A stretch of 64,000 bases of DNA from Paraneptunicella aestuarii (GCF_019900845.1 NZ_CP074570.1:3844001-3908000), one strand, 5' to 3'; shown: positions 29,162-40,122, numbered from the stretch's first letter. Numbers and translations are program-made. The notes: generated by a model not told the origin, from the sequence alone.

Positions 29162-30091
29162 CTATTTAAGAACAGGAATAGGCATTAACGGACTAATCAC
29201 CTCGGCGATTCGGCGGAACAACTTCATACGCGTAGTACCACTGCGCCAAACCAAGCCGATTTCACGATACGCTTTTTCCTCTGCTGGCAAGGAAATTAAT
29301 CCCGAGTCCCGCAGAATATTATCGTTCAAGGCCAGCTCTGGTAAGAAAGTCATTCCCATCTTACTTGCCGCCAGTTTCACCAAGGTATGCAAGCTACTGG
29401 CAGCCAATGAGCTCACTTGCTCTTGATGCTTCAAGCCACAGGCACTAACCGCATGATCCGTCATACAATGCTCCGATTGCAGCAAAAACACACTGTTTTT
29501 CGGTAACGTGGTGATATCTACGGGATGTTTACCTTCAGACAAACCTTCGCGAAGCCCTTCCAGTACATTTCTGTCTGCCACTAAATGAAAAGGGTCATGC
29601 CCTACAACCATTTGCTTACATCCGGGTGTAGACATAGGTAAAGCCAACACCAACAAATCCAGCGTCCCCTCATTTAACTGCTTCAACAGGTTTTCTGTCG
29701 TATCTTCCTGTAGCTGCAAGGTTAACTTGGGCAGTTCTTGCGACAAGCTGGAAATCATGGATTCAAACAGGAAAGGGGCAATAGTCGGGATAACACCAAT
29801 CTTCACCATTCCCGCCTGCCAGTCACCGGCATTCTGAGCAAAATCCATCAACTCGTTGGCTTGATCCAGCAAATGCTTGCTACGTTCGACAACTTCCAAG
29901 CCGAAGGCGGTAAAAATAAAGGTTTTATGGTCACGCTCCAACAGTTGACCATTTAATTGCTCTTCCAGATTTTGAATTGCTGTGCTGAGCGTTGACTGGC
30001 TAACATGACAATGCTGAGCTGCGCGGTTGAAGTGCTGCTCTCTATGTAAGGTTACTAAATAGTGAAGATGCTTCAAATTAGGCCACTTCAT
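29162..30091 (-). CDS. oxyR: Hydrogen peroxide-sensing LysR-type regulator OxyR
   Basis: OxyR senses peroxide by forming a disulfide and activates catalase, peroxiredoxin and iron-protection genes. The 309-residue protein has a LysR winged helix (FNRAAQHCHVSQSTLSTAIQ) and the effector domain. Cys209 and Cys218, in SEHCMTDHAVSAC, match in spacing and context the redox pair Cys199/Cys208 of E. coli OxyR (DGHCLRDQAMGFC), which separates it from other LysR proteins. No catalase or ahp gene is adjacent. Confidence 0.9.
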   Translation of the reverse strand: MKWPNLKHLHYLVTLHREQHFNRAAQHCHVSQSTLSTAIQNLEEQLNGQLLERDHKTFIFTAFGLEVVERSKHLLDQANELMDFAQNAGDWQAGMVKIGVIPTIAPFLFESMISSLSQELPKLTLQLQEDTTENLLKQLNEGTLDLLVLALPMSTPGCKQMVVGHDPFHLVADRNVLEGLREGLSEGKHPVDITTLPKNSVFLLQSEHCMTDHAVSACGLKHQEQVSSLAASSLHTLVKLAASKMGMTFLPELALNDNILRDSGLISLPAEEKAYREIGLVWRSGTTRMKLFRRIAEVISPLMPIPVLK

Positions 30092-30641
30092 ACTTTGTCA
30101 TCCTAAAATTCGATTGGGGAAAGATTCTTAATTCGTTTTTATCAATCGTCAAGTAATGGGATGAAAAAAGATTATTTAAAGCGTCAAGAAAAGTGGTTAG
30201 AAATAAAACCTGGTATGGAATTTTCTCAGAAAAGGATGAATTTCATTTAATTATAAAAATCGAAAATTGAAATAAGAACGGGAATTAAAAAATAATTAGG
30301 CGAAAATATACAGACTTAAAAACACACCTCATTAATTATAAAAACGCCAGCTTAAACACTCGGAATTTCAGATTAACTTTCTACACACCTTGAAAAACAA
30401 GAGGCTCAAGCATTTTTAAATTTTCAAAATAAAATTAAATAGATAGTGAACGACTTATTCTTGTTAAAGATCAAAATCTAAAGTTGCAAAAAAAAAGGTT
30501 CCCTCCTATTTTTTAGAATAGGTTATTGGGTCTTGCATACCGGGCAAAATCGTAAATTTACCACCCATAATACCGAGTCACTTAATAGTGAAAGTACAAT
30601 GTACATCTCGCGTATAAACATCCGTAGTATAAGGGGAAGAT
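30092..30641. other. Intergenic region between oxyR and the chemoreceptor gene
   Basis: About 550 AT-rich bases between divergent genes. It contains a short hairpin CCTATT/AATAGG near 30507 and the AAGGGGAAG ribosome binding site of the chemoreceptor. I see no riboswitch, RNA gene or clear flagellar-type promoter. Confidence 0.4.
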
Positions 30642-32327
30642 ATGTTTGACAGGCTATCCATCAAACACAGACTTTTATCGATTTCAACAATACCTTTGGT
30701 ATTACTAGTCGTTATTTTAATTGCGCTAATATCCCAACAAATTGATAAAACCATTGATAAGGAAGTGAAGGTCGTCGAAAGCACCGCTTACGAAAATAAA
30801 AAACAGGAATTAAAACAAATAATTGATGCAGCCTACAGCATAGTTAAATCCATTTATGAAAATGGTGGAACCAAAGAAGAAGCGGCAGAACTTTTAACGA
30901 AATTCCAATATGGTGGTGACGGTTATTTATTCGGACTGGATAAAGACGCCATTCAAATATTTAGCGGTGGTGCCAATTCAAAGACAGGTATCAGCTATTA
31001 CGATGTAAAAGATGCAAACGGCGTTTACTTTATTCGAGAATTAATTTCGGCCGGTAGAAAAAATGGGTTAGGTGATGGTAATAACTTCGTGACCTATCAC
31101 TACCCATTACCCGGGCAAAAAATCCCTGTCGCGAAATTGTCTTATGCCATTTACTTTGAGCGTTGGGACATGATGGTGGGAACAGGTATTTACATCAACC
31201 ACATCGAAGAACAGGTTAACGCATTCAGAGACAGCATGAACGACTCCAAGAGCAGCATGTTATCTATGGCTGTGATTATATCAGTTGTTGTCTTAGTGCT
31301 TTTAATCGGAGTGGGTATGATGGCTGTTCGCTCAATTATCCAGCCATTGGACGAAGTCAACGAATCTATCGAGAAGCTAGCACAAGGGAACGGCGACCTG
31401 ACCCAAAGAGTGAATGTAAAAGACAGGTTTGAAGTGGGAACACTGGCTGGAAACGTAAATACCCTGCTAGCGAGTTTGCAAAGACTGATTATTAGCATTA
31501 AGGATGTGTCTAACGGTGTTAATAATGAAAGCAATGAGCTGGCTAAAGAAGCTGACAGAATGGAATCCTTAAGTATTAAACAGCTTAATTCTGTAGAGCA
31601 GATTGCCGCCGCAACAACCGAAATGGCACAAACCGCTCATCATGTGGCAGATAATGCCAATAGAGCAGCCAATGCTGCTCAGGAAGCCAATGAGCATGGG
31701 CAGAATGCGCTCGAAAAAGTAGAATCGAGCTGTGAGGAAATGGCTCATCTTAACAACGAAATGATGCGTGCAAGCCAAGTGGTCACGCAAGTAGGTGAAG
31801 ACGTTGAAAACATTAGCTCTGTATTACAGGTGATAGAGAATATTGCTGGGCAAACCAATTTACTTGCGCTTAACGCCGCGATAGAAGCGGCACGAGCTGG
31901 AGAGCAAGGCCGAGGCTTTGCAGTTGTTGCTGATGAAGTACGTAATCTGGCAAGTAAAACTCAGGGAAGCACAGAAGAAATTCAGGAAATGATCACCAAG
32001 CTGCAAAATGGATCCCGCTCGGCAGTAGGGGTAATGAGCAGCAGCATCAAACGTAGCCATGCCGCGGAGCAAAGCATCCGTTCTACCGCTGAAATGCTGC
32101 AGGAAATCGCAGGAGCGATAAATACCATGTCAGATGTCAATGCTCAGATAGCCGAAGCCGCAAGGCAACAAAATGAGGCGGGCGAGGAAATCAATCGCAG
32201 TGTGGTTGAATTATCAGAGCAAAACAAAGGCTTGAGCGAGTTCGCTACCAGGAATGGTAAAACAGCAGAACACATGCGCAAAGACACCAACGAACTGGAA
32301 AAACTGGTGGGTCAGTTCAAGGTGTAA
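30642..32327 (+). CDS. Methyl-accepting chemotaxis protein with Cache sensor
   Basis: A 561-residue transmembrane chemoreceptor. One membrane segment (about 13-33) and a second (about 200-222) bracket a periplasmic single-Cache domain (phrases [11 protein letters not shown] and [13 protein letters not shown]), of the type that binds small organic acids. HAMP (about 223-275, [13 protein letters not shown]) and the signalling domain follow. The highly conserved hairpin tip is intact: [20 protein letters not shown]. No CheB/CheR-docking pentapeptide is seen at the C-terminus. The ligand is unknown. Monocistronic with a strong terminator. Confidence 0.95.
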   Translation: MFDRLSIKHRLLSISTIPLVLLVVILIALISQQIDKTIDKEVKVVESTAYENKKQELKQIIDAAYSIVKSIYENGGTKEEAAELLTKFQYGGDGYLFGLDKDAIQIFSGGANSKTGISYYDVKDANGVYFIRELISAGRKNGLGDGNNFVTYHYPLPGQKIPVAKLSYAIYFERWDMMVGTGIYINHIEEQVNAFRDSMNDSKSSMLSMAVIISVVVLVLLIGVGMMAVRSIIQPLDEVNESIEKLAQGNGDLTQRVNVKDRFEVGTLAGNVNTLLASLQRLIISIKDVSNGVNNESNELAKEADRMESLSIKQLNSVEQIAAATTEMAQTAHHVADNANRAANAAQEANEHGQNALEKVESSCEEMAHLNNEMMRASQVVTQVGEDVENISSVLQVIENIAGQTNLLALNAAIEAARAGEQGRGFAVVADEVRNLASKTQGSTEEIQEMITKLQNGSRSAVGVMSSSIKRSHAAEQSIRSTAEMLQEIAGAINTMSDVNAQIAEAARQQNEAGEEINRSVVELSEQNKGLSEFATRNGKTAEHMRKDTNELEKLVGQFKV

Positions 32328-32356
32328 ATCCATCTCGCATTAAACCTCTAAGCGTA

Positions 32357-32384
32357 AAAAACCCAGCATCAATGCTGGGTTTTT
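32357..32384 (+). terminator. Terminator of the chemoreceptor gene
   Basis: Nine-bp stem ACCCAGCAT/ATGCTGGGT (32361-32369, 32372-32380), preceded by an A run and followed by a T run; effective loop of about 6 bases. Confidence 0.9.
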
Positions 32385-32483
32385 CCTATTTAAAATGGCT
32401 CTGCCTATCTACAATCTTTGAAACTCTCAGTCACTAATTTCAGAGAGAATCTTGCAGCAAAGTGGACGAGATTTAGACAAGGC

Positions 32484-32518
32484 AGAGACTACGCAGCATA
32501 GCAATCCGAGTAGTCTCT
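32484..32518. repeat. Hairpin between chemoreceptor and PiT permease genes
   Basis: AGAGACTAC (32484-32492) pairs with GTAGTCTCT (32510-32518), with a 17-base loop. It lies 41 bases beyond the PiT stop codon on the minus strand, without a T run. It may be the transcript end of the phosphate operon or part of a dispersed repeat. Confidence 0.45.
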
Positions 32519-32559
32519 AACGACATATAAATTTCATCCAGGAAGGGGCTTTAATGAAT

Positions 32560-33825
32560 CTAGCCAAAGATGCTCTTAATGATCTCATAAAAAATGAACG
32601 ACAAAATCGCACCAGCAGGCAGTGTTACCACCCATGAAAGAATGATGCTTTTCACTGTGGTCAAATTCAGCGCAGCGATACCACGTGCCATGCCAACACC
32701 CATAACAGCACCAACCAGGGTTTGAGTGGTGGAAATAGGCAAGCCGGTTCCAGAAGCGATAACTACGGTGCTGGCAGCCGCAAGTTCAGCAGCAAAGCCT
32801 CGGCTTGGCGTCAGGTGAGTAATGCCCTTACCAATCGTGCCAATCACTCGCTTACCAAAGAAGGCCAGACCCAACACAATACCGATGGCGCCAAGAGGTA
32901 AAATCCAGGCATCCAGCTCAGCAGATTGAGTGATTTGTCCACCACTATTGACAATGCTCACCACAGCAGCCAAAGGCCCAATAGCATTAGCCACGTCGTT
33001 GGAGCCATGAGCAAAAGCCATACAACAAGCCGTTACTACCATCAACAGAGCGAAAATCTTTTCAACATTGTTGAAGTGCATCTGCTTATCGCTGTTCTCA
33101 TCGAACTGAATGCGTTCAATGGCAATCTTACCGATAATAGCAACCAGTATTGCAATAGCCACGCTCAAGCCATAGCCTGCGGCTGTCGGTAAATCCAAAC
33201 CAACGTGCTTCAAGCCTTTCTTAATGGTGACCAAAACCAAAATAAAACCCGCAAATCCCATATAGATAGGAACGTATTTCTTGGCACTTTGGAATGGATT
33301 TTCAGCGTTAAAAATAAGGTGCTGAGCACTCATAAAGATCATATAGGCAATCAACCCGGCAATAGCAGGGGTGACAATCCATGAGGCAAAAATACCACCG
33401 ACCTTGCCCCATGACACCGCGTCTCCACCCACCGACATCACCGCAAAGCCGAGGATACCGCCAACAATAGAGTGAGTCGTCGATACAGGCCAGCCCTTAT
33501 AGGAAGCGACGGTTAGCCACAAGCCAGCAGCCAACAGAGAAGAGATCATGCCATACACCAAGAGATGAGGGGTATCGACAAAGAAACTACTGTCAATGAT
33601 GCCCTTTCGAATGGTAGCGGTGACTTCACCGCCGGCGAGATAGGCTCCGGCAAATTCAAAGATCATTGCAATGAAAATCGCTTGCTTGATAGTAAGAGCG
33701 CCTGAACCAACAGAGGTTCCCATTGCGTTGGCAACATCATTTGCTCCTACGCCCCACGCCATCAAAAAACCGACGACAGCTGCAACCAGAACCAGAATAG
33801 CTCCGTAAGTACTAATAATATCCAT
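32560..33825 (-). CDS. Inorganic phosphate permease, PiT family
   Basis: Low-affinity phosphate uptake driven by ion symport across the inner membrane. At 421 residues it shows the duplicated PiT signature: GANDVANAMGTSVGSGALT near the N-terminus and HGSNDVANAIGPLAAV in the second half, with about ten membrane segments. It starts 12 bases after the DUF47 protein gene, with which such permeases are commonly paired. Confidence 0.93.
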   Translation of the reverse strand: MDIISTYGAILVLVAAVVGFLMAWGVGANDVANAMGTSVGSGALTIKQAIFIAMIFEFAGAYLAGGEVTATIRKGIIDSSFFVDTPHLLVYGMISSLLAAGLWLTVASYKGWPVSTTHSIVGGILGFAVMSVGGDAVSWGKVGGIFASWIVTPAIAGLIAYMIFMSAQHLIFNAENPFQSAKKYVPIYMGFAGFILVLVTIKKGLKHVGLDLPTAAGYGLSVAIAILVAIIGKIAIERIQFDENSDKQMHFNNVEKIFALLMVVTACCMAFAHGSNDVANAIGPLAAVVSIVNSGGQITQSAELDAWILPLGAIGIVLGLAFFGKRVIGTIGKGITHLTPSRGFAAELAAASTVVIASGTGLPISTTQTLVGAVMGVGMARGIAALNLTTVKSIILSWVVTLPAGAILSFIFYEIIKSIFG

Positions 33826-33837
33826 GTAATATGAACC

Positions 33838-34515
33838 CTATTCCGACAGCATCACATCAATTTTGGCACCAGCCGACTCAGCAAAGTCCGCCAGCTTTCC
33901 AACACGTTCAAAGACATCATACAAAAACATGACATCCACCGGAGATAACTGGGATTCAAGCTTATACAACTTTTCAAACAACCCAATTTTCATTACGTCC
34001 GTGTCTTCCTGAATCTGATCCAGTTCTTCAACCATTCTGATCACGATGTCCGCTTCGCGACCTTTAAACCCGGTTTCCAATAGGGATTCCAGTTCATTGA
34101 TCACTTCTCTGGCCTGTTCGCTGGCGTCAACGCAGCGTTGCAGATAAGCGCGGAAATCGTCTTGTAAGGATTGAGGAATAAGCAAATTCCGCACACAAAC
34201 GTTAGTGGAAATATATTCGGAACAATTGGCGATTCTGTCTTGTTGTACTAACAATTCAGATAATGAGGATTTACTTACGGGAAGCATGATGTCTTTCGCC
34301 AGAATACAACGGACTTCACGCTTGATCTCATCGGCTTCTTTCTCTAATTGACTAATTTCGTCGCGCTTAACGCATGCTTCTTTCCAATTGTTTTGAAAAG
34401 TGGCTTCAAAGAAAGGAACCAGCAACTTACAACACTTTGTCACCACATCAATATGCTCTTCAATAGGCTTGATAGGAGACTTTGCAAACATTGCCAGAAA
34501 TGGATTTATGGTCAT
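33838..34515 (-). CDS. PhoU-like DUF47 protein, accessory to the PiT permease
   Basis: A 225-residue all-helical protein of the DUF47/TIGR00153 family, distantly related to PhoU, which commonly accompanies PiT permeases and is thought to control them. Phrases such as EKEADEIKREVRCILA and VEELDQIQEDTDVM show the family pattern. It lies 62 bases below phoU; this gap holds an 8-bp inverted repeat TTTATCTG/CAGATAAA (34538-34560), so an internal promoter or processing site is possible. Confidence 0.88.
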   Translation of the reverse strand: MTINPFLAMFAKSPIKPIEEHIDVVTKCCKLLVPFFEATFQNNWKEACVKRDEISQLEKEADEIKREVRCILAKDIMLPVSKSSLSELLVQQDRIANCSEYISTNVCVRNLLIPQSLQDDFRAYLQRCVDASEQAREVINELESLLETGFKGREADIVIRMVEELDQIQEDTDVMKIGLFEKLYKLESQLSPVDVMFLYDVFERVGKLADFAESAGAKIDVMLSE

Positions 34516-34577
34516 TGTTAATCTTACTCGTATTCTATTTATCTGTCGTAGTCAGATAAACTCTCTGTCTGTTTTGA

Positions 34578-35294
34578 TTACTCTTCATCATCTAAAGATG
34601 GTTCATTAAAAGGGTTCACAGCATGTCGAATATTAATACCCTCGACGGAATAAATGAGGTATTCACAAATATTCTTACATCTGTCCCCTATTCGCTCCAT
34701 TGCACGTAATGCCCACAATACATCTAACCAACCGGGCAAAATTTCTGCTTCTTGTTGCATTTCCTGTAGCACAAGAATCAGTAACTTCTTGTATTCCTTA
34801 TCAATTCTCGCATCATCTTTATGAATAGATTGAGCCGCTTCGACATCCATTCTGGCGAAGGCGTCCAATGTGCCGCGGATCATATCTAAAATTAGGTGTC
34901 CTGTGTTAAACATTCCTGCTTTTATTGCTTCGGATGACGGTAAGCTCTTCAATACAACCATCCGCGCAATACGTTCAACTTCATCCCCGATACGCTCGAT
35001 ATCGGTGTTGATCTTCACAATGGTTAACACCAGGCGCAGATCACCCGCAGTCGGATTTCGGCGTGCGATTATACGCATACATTCCTGATCGATCCTCAAT
35101 TCCATTTGATTTACTTTCGAATCTTCCAGAACAACTTGTTCTGCAACGCGTTTATCATCGTCTCTCAAGGCAACAAGGGTATTTCCCAACTGCTGTTCAA
35201 CAATGCCCCCCATCGACAGCAAAGCGTTCTTCAGGCTTTCTAATTCCTGATTAAAACGTCCGGAAATGTGTGAACTCAAGCTAAAGTCTTTCAT
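34578..35294 (-). CDS. phoU: Phosphate signalling protein PhoU
   Basis: PhoU links the Pst transporter to the PhoR/PhoB two-component system and restrains phosphate uptake. The 238 residues contain both three-helix repeats, with the metal-binding phrases DIERIGDEVERIA and AMERIGDRCKNI(C). It follows pstB by 12 bases, the standard order. Confidence 0.95.
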   Translation of the reverse strand: MKDFSLSSHISGRFNQELESLKNALLSMGGIVEQQLGNTLVALRDDDKRVAEQVVLEDSKVNQMELRIDQECMRIIARRNPTAGDLRLVLTIVKINTDIERIGDEVERIARMVVLKSLPSSEAIKAGMFNTGHLILDMIRGTLDAFARMDVEAAQSIHKDDARIDKEYKKLLILVLQEMQQEAEILPGWLDVLWALRAMERIGDRCKNICEYLIYSVEGINIRHAVNPFNEPSLDDEE

Positions 35295-35306
35295 GCTTTG
35301 ACTCTC

Positions 35307-36119
35307 CTAACCGTAACGCCCGGTAATATAGGCTTCGGTTTGTTGCTGCTTGGGCATAGTGAAGATGGTATCGGTATCAGCAAACTCAATGAGCTCCCCC
35401 TGATACATAAAGGCAGTGTAATCAGACACTCGGGCAGCTTGCTGCAAGTTGTGGGTTACAATCACAACGGTGTACTGATTCTTGAGATCGTTGATCAGCT
35501 CTTCGATAGTCAAGGTAGAAATGGGATCCAGTGCCGATGTAGGCTCGTCCAGCAATAAGATTTCAGGCTCCAGAGCCAAAGCACGAGCAATAACCAAACG
35601 CTGTTGTTGTCCGCTGGAAAGTAACAGGGCAGATTCAAACAAGGTATCTTTCACCTCTTCCCACAAAGCCGCTCTGTTGAGCGCCATCTCAACCGTATCA
35701 TCCAAAATGCGTCTATCGGTAATGCCCTTCAAACGCAGTCCATAAACCACGTTTTCATAGACCGACACAGGAAATGGATTGGGTCGTTGAAACACCATGC
35801 CCACCTGGGTACGCAAGGCTGGCACATTCTGTTTAGGATGAAAGATGTTTTTTCCAGCAATAACCACCTTGCCGGAAATTTCACACTCAGGATTCAGATC
35901 ATTCAGTCGATTGAAGCAGCTGATCAAGGTTGACTTACCACAACCGCTCGGCCCGATAATCGCGGTCACGCAGTTACGGGGAATGCGCATGGAAATATCA
36001 TGCAAGGCTTTGCGCTTACCAAAGTACAAATCCAGATGTCTGACATCAATGGCAATGTCATTATCATCCAGGCTTTCCAGCTTGCGAGCCGAAGGAATAT
36101 AAGTATCGAAGCCTTCCAT
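35307..36119 (-). CDS. pstB: Phosphate ABC transporter ATP-binding protein
   Basis: The ATPase of the high-affinity phosphate importer. The 270 residues carry Walker [10 protein letters not shown], the ABC signature LSSGQQQRL, Walker [12 protein letters not shown] and the switch His in VTHNLQQA. It starts 4 bases after the pstA stop. The N-terminal extension of about 25 residues ([15 protein letters not shown]) is typical of marine gammaproteobacterial forms. Confidence 0.97.
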   Translation of the reverse strand: MEGFDTYIPSARKLESLDDNDIAIDVRHLDLYFGKRKALHDISMRIPRNCVTAIIGPSGCGKSTLISCFNRLNDLNPECEISGKVVIAGKNIFHPKQNVPALRTQVGMVFQRPNPFPVSVYENVVYGLRLKGITDRRILDDTVEMALNRAALWEEVKDTLFESALLLSSGQQQRLVIARALALEPEILLLDEPTSALDPISTLTIEELINDLKNQYTVVIVTHNLQQAARVSDYTAFMYQGELIEFADTDTIFTMPKQQQTEAYITGRYG

Positions 36120-36123
36120 TTAA

Positions 36124-37695
36124 TCAGTTACCTATCAAGACTTTATACTGGTTACGCAATCTGTTGCGCACATTAACCGCTATCGTGTTTAAAACCAAGA
36201 CCACAAGTAACAATAATAAACAGGCAGCAAACATTAAGCTGGCTTCCTGACCTGCACTCTGGCTGTGGAAAGCACCGTCATAAATCAGCACACCAAGGTG
36301 CATAAACTGACGTTCAAGATGAATATAGGGAAACTCGCCATCAATGGGCAGTAGTAAAGCAAACTTCACCGCTCCCAACATCAACAAAGGTGCGACTTCA
36401 CCCGCGCCGCGCGCAATGGCCAAAATAACCCCGGTCATAATACCAGGAGTTGCCAGTGGCAATACCGTCAAGCGAATGGTTTCCAATTTTGTCGCCCCCA
36501 AGGCGTAGCTGCCCTGTCGCAATGAAAAAGGCACTCGGCGTAACCCCTCTTCTGTCGCCACAATCACCACTGGCAAGGTTAACAAAGCCATGGTCAACGA
36601 TGCCCATAATAAGCCCGGAGCACCAAACACAGCAGCATCGGTTCGCTCAGGGAAAAGCCAGGTATCAAGCTGACCACCCACGGTATAAACAAAAAAGCCC
36701 AAGCCAAACACGCCATATACAATAGAAGGCACGCCCGCCAAATTCCCCACCGCAATACGCACGATCGACACCACAATATTATTAGGCGCATATTCAGCCA
36801 GATAAATGGCAGCCAGCACGCCAAAAGGCGTGACCATGACCGTCATTAACATCACCATTAATACAGTGCCAAACAAAGCAGGAAAAACGCCACCAGCGGT
36901 AATGGCCTGCTTTGGAGATTCACTCACAAACAACCAGATTTGCGCAAAGAAATATTGCATTTTCCCCATCAGAGAAACCGCATTAGGAAACAACAAAGAT
37001 TGAATGTCAGCGACAGGAATATGCAGGCTTTCTCCGTCAGGAAGGCTTATTTTCACTTGAGCTTTCTGCTGTGAGACTTGCAACGCATCCAGCTTTTCTT
37101 GCCAGAATTGAAACTGTTGTAAGACTTTCTTATAAGCAGGAGCCGAAGCATCCACTCCTTGTAAACGCATCTCTGCCAGCGATTCATGTAAAGGGGCTAA
37201 TTGATTCAACTGAATGTCACTAATTTGGCTATTAATTTCCTGTACCGACTCAGTCACTGAATCAAAGGAGGCAATATCCAGCATACCATCATCAACCACG
37301 ATACCCTGCGGGATTGCCAACAAAAATGAACCATCCTGCATGTTAAACTCAGCCAGGTTTTCAGGTCGTTCCAGATACACAATGCGAGACTTGTCGACAA
37401 CACTGGGTTTACCACCGCCATGAGCACTAAAATAAGTGCCATCATGCAGCCAAACCCGCTGAATGCGGTTACTGGCAATATCGCGTTCTTCTATATTGGC
37501 AAAACGATATTCCAACCCGGTTTCCGTTTGCAAAGTGACGAAATAAGCAGGTTGCAGCCAGAAATGAGCCAAGCCTCGCGTAACGATCAACGCCACAATA
37601 GCCAGCAAAGCCATGAGTACCAAGCCCGCCAACGACCCGCTCAATATCATGGCGAAGTTTTGCTTATCAGAATCGCCCAACGTCCACTTACTCAT
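36124..37695 (-). CDS. pstA: Phosphate ABC transporter permease PstA, long form
   Basis: An inner-membrane channel subunit. It has 523 residues, against roughly 300 in E. coli PstA: the N-terminal membrane segment (about 15-40) is followed by some 200 extra residues, probably periplasmic, with a coiled-coil-like part, before the conserved permease domain (about 285-510; EEGLRRVPFSLRQGSYALGATK is the coupling loop). It overlaps the end of pstC by 8 bases. Long PstA and PstC pairs are usual in Vibrio- and Alteromonas-like bacteria. Confidence 0.93.
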   Translation of the reverse strand: MSKWTLGDSDKQNFAMILSGSLAGLVLMALLAIVALIVTRGLAHFWLQPAYFVTLQTETGLEYRFANIEERDIASNRIQRVWLHDGTYFSAHGGGKPSVVDKSRIVYLERPENLAEFNMQDGSFLLAIPQGIVVDDGMLDIASFDSVTESVQEINSQISDIQLNQLAPLHESLAEMRLQGVDASAPAYKKVLQQFQFWQEKLDALQVSQQKAQVKISLPDGESLHIPVADIQSLLFPNAVSLMGKMQYFFAQIWLFVSESPKQAITAGGVFPALFGTVLMVMLMTVMVTPFGVLAAIYLAEYAPNNIVVSIVRIAVGNLAGVPSIVYGVFGLGFFVYTVGGQLDTWLFPERTDAAVFGAPGLLWASLTMALLTLPVVIVATEEGLRRVPFSLRQGSYALGATKLETIRLTVLPLATPGIMTGVILAIARGAGEVAPLLMLGAVKFALLLPIDGEFPYIHLERQFMHLGVLIYDGAFHSQSAGQEASLMFAACLLLLLVVLVLNTIAVNVRNRLRNQYKVLIGN

Positions 37696-39838
37696 GGCGA
37701 TACTTCCTTCTTAAACGTAATCGCAATAGCTCAGCGACAGTGTTAATCGTCATGGTAAATATCAACAACAATAATGCGGTCAGGAATAATACTCGATAAT
37801 GAATGCCGCCGACTTCCGATTCAGGTAACTCAATGGCTAAATTCGCGGTTAAAGTTCGCATCCCCGACATCAAATCCCATTCAGCAATTGGTGTATTGCC
37901 CGTCACCATAAGTAAAATCATGGTCTCTCCGATAGCTCGGGAGAAGCCCAGCATTAAAGCCGACAAAATCCCCGGATAAGCCACTTTCAACACAACATTG
38001 AGTAGCGTCTGTAAGCGGGTAGCGCCTAATGCATAAGAAGCCCGGCGCAAACTGCTAGGCACTTCAAAAATTGCATCTTCCGCCAAACTATAAATACTGG
38101 GCGCAATCGCAATACCCAATGCCATGGCAACAACAATGGTATTTTTACTGTGTGTGTCCATGTCTTTAAGGAAAAAGATAGAAGGCAGATGCAACCAGTT
38201 CATCAAATGCATGACCTGCGGCACCAGATAGCCAATAAACAAGGCAAACACCAGCAAGTAAATAAAGCTGAATTGCAAGCTCATGGGCAACGCCATACCA
38301 AAGAAGCGCTGCATTAATTTGTTCACCCAAACCAGAAAAAAAGCGAATAATGGCAATAGCAACACAAAACTGATCATGCCCGACAAATATTCCTCTGGTA
38401 GTGGTAACAACCAAACTGCGGCAATAAATCCAATCACCACAGACGGAATCGCTTCCAGCATTTCAATAGCAGGTTTTAGCCATTTCCGACTTCCCGAAGG
38501 TGCAAAATAAGCCGTATAAACTGCGGCTCCCAAGCCCATTGGCAACGCCACTAACATGGCAATTAATGCAGCTTTAATACTGCCAATAATTAACGGAATA
38601 ACACTGTATTTCGGCTCATGATGATCAGCCCCGGAAGAGCTCTGCCAAACATATTCAGGCTGCCCGTAACCTTCATATTGAATAGGTAGAAACAAGCTGC
38701 GAAAGGTTAAAATGGCATTTGCGTTATCAATACTGGCAACACGAATTTGCTCTGCACTCTTAAAGCCTAATTGTCGATCCAGCCAAATCACATCTTGTAA
38801 GTTTTCTCTGGAAACAGGAGACATCAACTGCGACAAAGACTGCTCATTTAACACCTCTCCGGTTGTGGTATTAAACAAGGTAATCTGATGTTCATCGACC
38901 AAGACACCAAGCATGTCCAGTGGATGAAATAGCAGCTGCACGAACTGCCCCTGAACAGGAAGCTGGTACAAAGGAGCAAACGCCAACTGTTCTTTATTAG
39001 CAAGTGCCCACTTTCTTGCCAGGCCGCTATCATCAATAGCAACGAAGCTCTTGCTGGAAGGCAATGGCACTACATTTTGAATAGGCACGTTACTATATTG
39101 CTCCCACAATCTGTCATTGTTCAAAGAGCGATATTGCAAACTACTGCCCATATTAACCAAGGCTGTCATGGTTTCTGTCATGGGAACGACTTGCCGGGCA
39201 TTGGCATACCAGTAAGATTGCTGCCACAAAGGATCATCGGGTTGCAGCCAATAAAGTTGCCAGCCATTTCGCAACTTTAAATTCACCGCCCATTTATTTT
39301 CACCCACAAAAAGCGACCAGTCTTCTATGGATTCGAAAAACAGGTTTTCCAAGCGTGTACTATACACCTGCGCTTGATGCACATCGTCGTTCATCATGGT
39401 TAATTCTGACACGCGCAAAATGTGTGTATCTGACAACTGCGCCAAATACATCACCCCGGCAGATACCGACACCCGCACTTTATCCTGACAAGGAATAGAA
39501 ATGCGTTTCATCACCTGCCATTGCTGAGAAGGCGTTGCTAAAACCCCTTCCCGGCGCTGCGACACAAACAGCTTACAGTCGTCGGTTTGGGAAACAATTA
39601 AGGTCGACTGGTGGATTTTTGAAAAGAATAAAACCTGACCGGGAACTGAAGTCTGCCATACATCGGTAGCTCGAATTTCCGGACTTTTGAAAATAGGTAG
39701 AACAACAGACAACAGGTGCCACAACAGCATAAGCAGGGCAGCCAGAACAGTCCAACCTCCCAAACGGATCAACCATGCAGCATTGCGGTCTTTACGAATA
39801 CGACGACGCTGTTGTTTCTGTATTGCGTTTTTTAGCAA
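37688..39838 (-). CDS. pstC: Phosphate ABC transporter permease PstC, long form
   Basis: The partner channel subunit, 716 residues instead of about 320. After one membrane segment (about 30-52) it carries a large periplasmic region of some 350 residues, then the permease domain (about 420-710), whose coupling loop reads SLRRASYALGATRLQT. The start is TTG 39838; an in-frame stop lies about 21 bases upstream and no ATG fits, so TTG is the best choice although no strong ribosome binding site is seen. First gene of pstC-pstA-pstB-phoU. No pstS is in the window, and I found no convincing Pho box upstream. Confidence 0.92.
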   Translation of the reverse strand: MLKNAIQKQQRRRIRKDRNAAWLIRLGGWTVLAALLMLLWHLLSVVLPIFKSPEIRATDVWQTSVPGQVLFFSKIHQSTLIVSQTDDCKLFVSQRREGVLATPSQQWQVMKRISIPCQDKVRVSVSAGVMYLAQLSDTHILRVSELTMMNDDVHQAQVYSTRLENLFFESIEDWSLFVGENKWAVNLKLRNGWQLYWLQPDDPLWQQSYWYANARQVVPMTETMTALVNMGSSLQYRSLNNDRLWEQYSNVPIQNVVPLPSSKSFVAIDDSGLARKWALANKEQLAFAPLYQLPVQGQFVQLLFHPLDMLGVLVDEHQITLFNTTTGEVLNEQSLSQLMSPVSRENLQDVIWLDRQLGFKSAEQIRVASIDNANAILTFRSLFLPIQYEGYGQPEYVWQSSSGADHHEPKYSVIPLIIGSIKAALIAMLVALPMGLGAAVYTAYFAPSGSRKWLKPAIEMLEAIPSVVIGFIAAVWLLPLPEEYLSGMISFVLLLPLFAFFLVWVNKLMQRFFGMALPMSLQFSFIYLLVFALFIGYLVPQVMHLMNWLHLPSIFFLKDMDTHSKNTIVVAMALGIAIAPSIYSLAEDAIFEVPSSLRRASYALGATRLQTLLNVVLKVAYPGILSALMLGFSRAIGETMILLMVTGNTPIAEWDLMSGMRTLTANLAIELPESEVGGIHYRVLFLTALLLLIFTMTINTVAELLRLRLRRKYRHE

Positions 39839-40122
39839 ACCAAAGGCTCGGCGCTGAATTTAAAACGGGCACATTGTACTTGCGACTGCTTCGCAAATTC
39901 CAGCACAAATACACAAAACCAAGAAGAAAGCAGAGAAAAGTAATTAATCTTCTCCTCTACAACGTAATGTACCTGTCTCTCTCCGTTTATACGCATGATC
40001 AAGTAAATGATTCCTTTCTCCATTTATCTACGAAAATTCAGAAAGTAGATATTGATTACGAATCTTCTTCAATAGTTTGACGGTAAGCCAAATCCCCCCT
40101 CAATTAACCCCGAGCATCGAAA
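39839..40122. other. Intergenic region upstream of pstC
   Basis: About 280 bases between the divergent pstC start and the repeat at 40123. It should hold the pst promoter. I looked for two CTGTCAT-like Pho box repeats spaced by four bases and did not find a convincing pair. Confidence 0.4.

Noticed and set aside
30092..30641. Riboswitch or other structured RNA before the chemoreceptor gene
   Set aside because: Only one short hairpin is visible; no known aptamer pattern is recognisable.
32484..32518. Classical terminator of the pst-pit operon
   Set aside because: The 9-bp stem has a 17-base loop and no T run on the minus strand; kept only as a hairpin.
39839..40122. Pho box upstream of pstC
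   Set aside because: No pair of CTGTCAT-like repeats with correct spacing could be found by eye.
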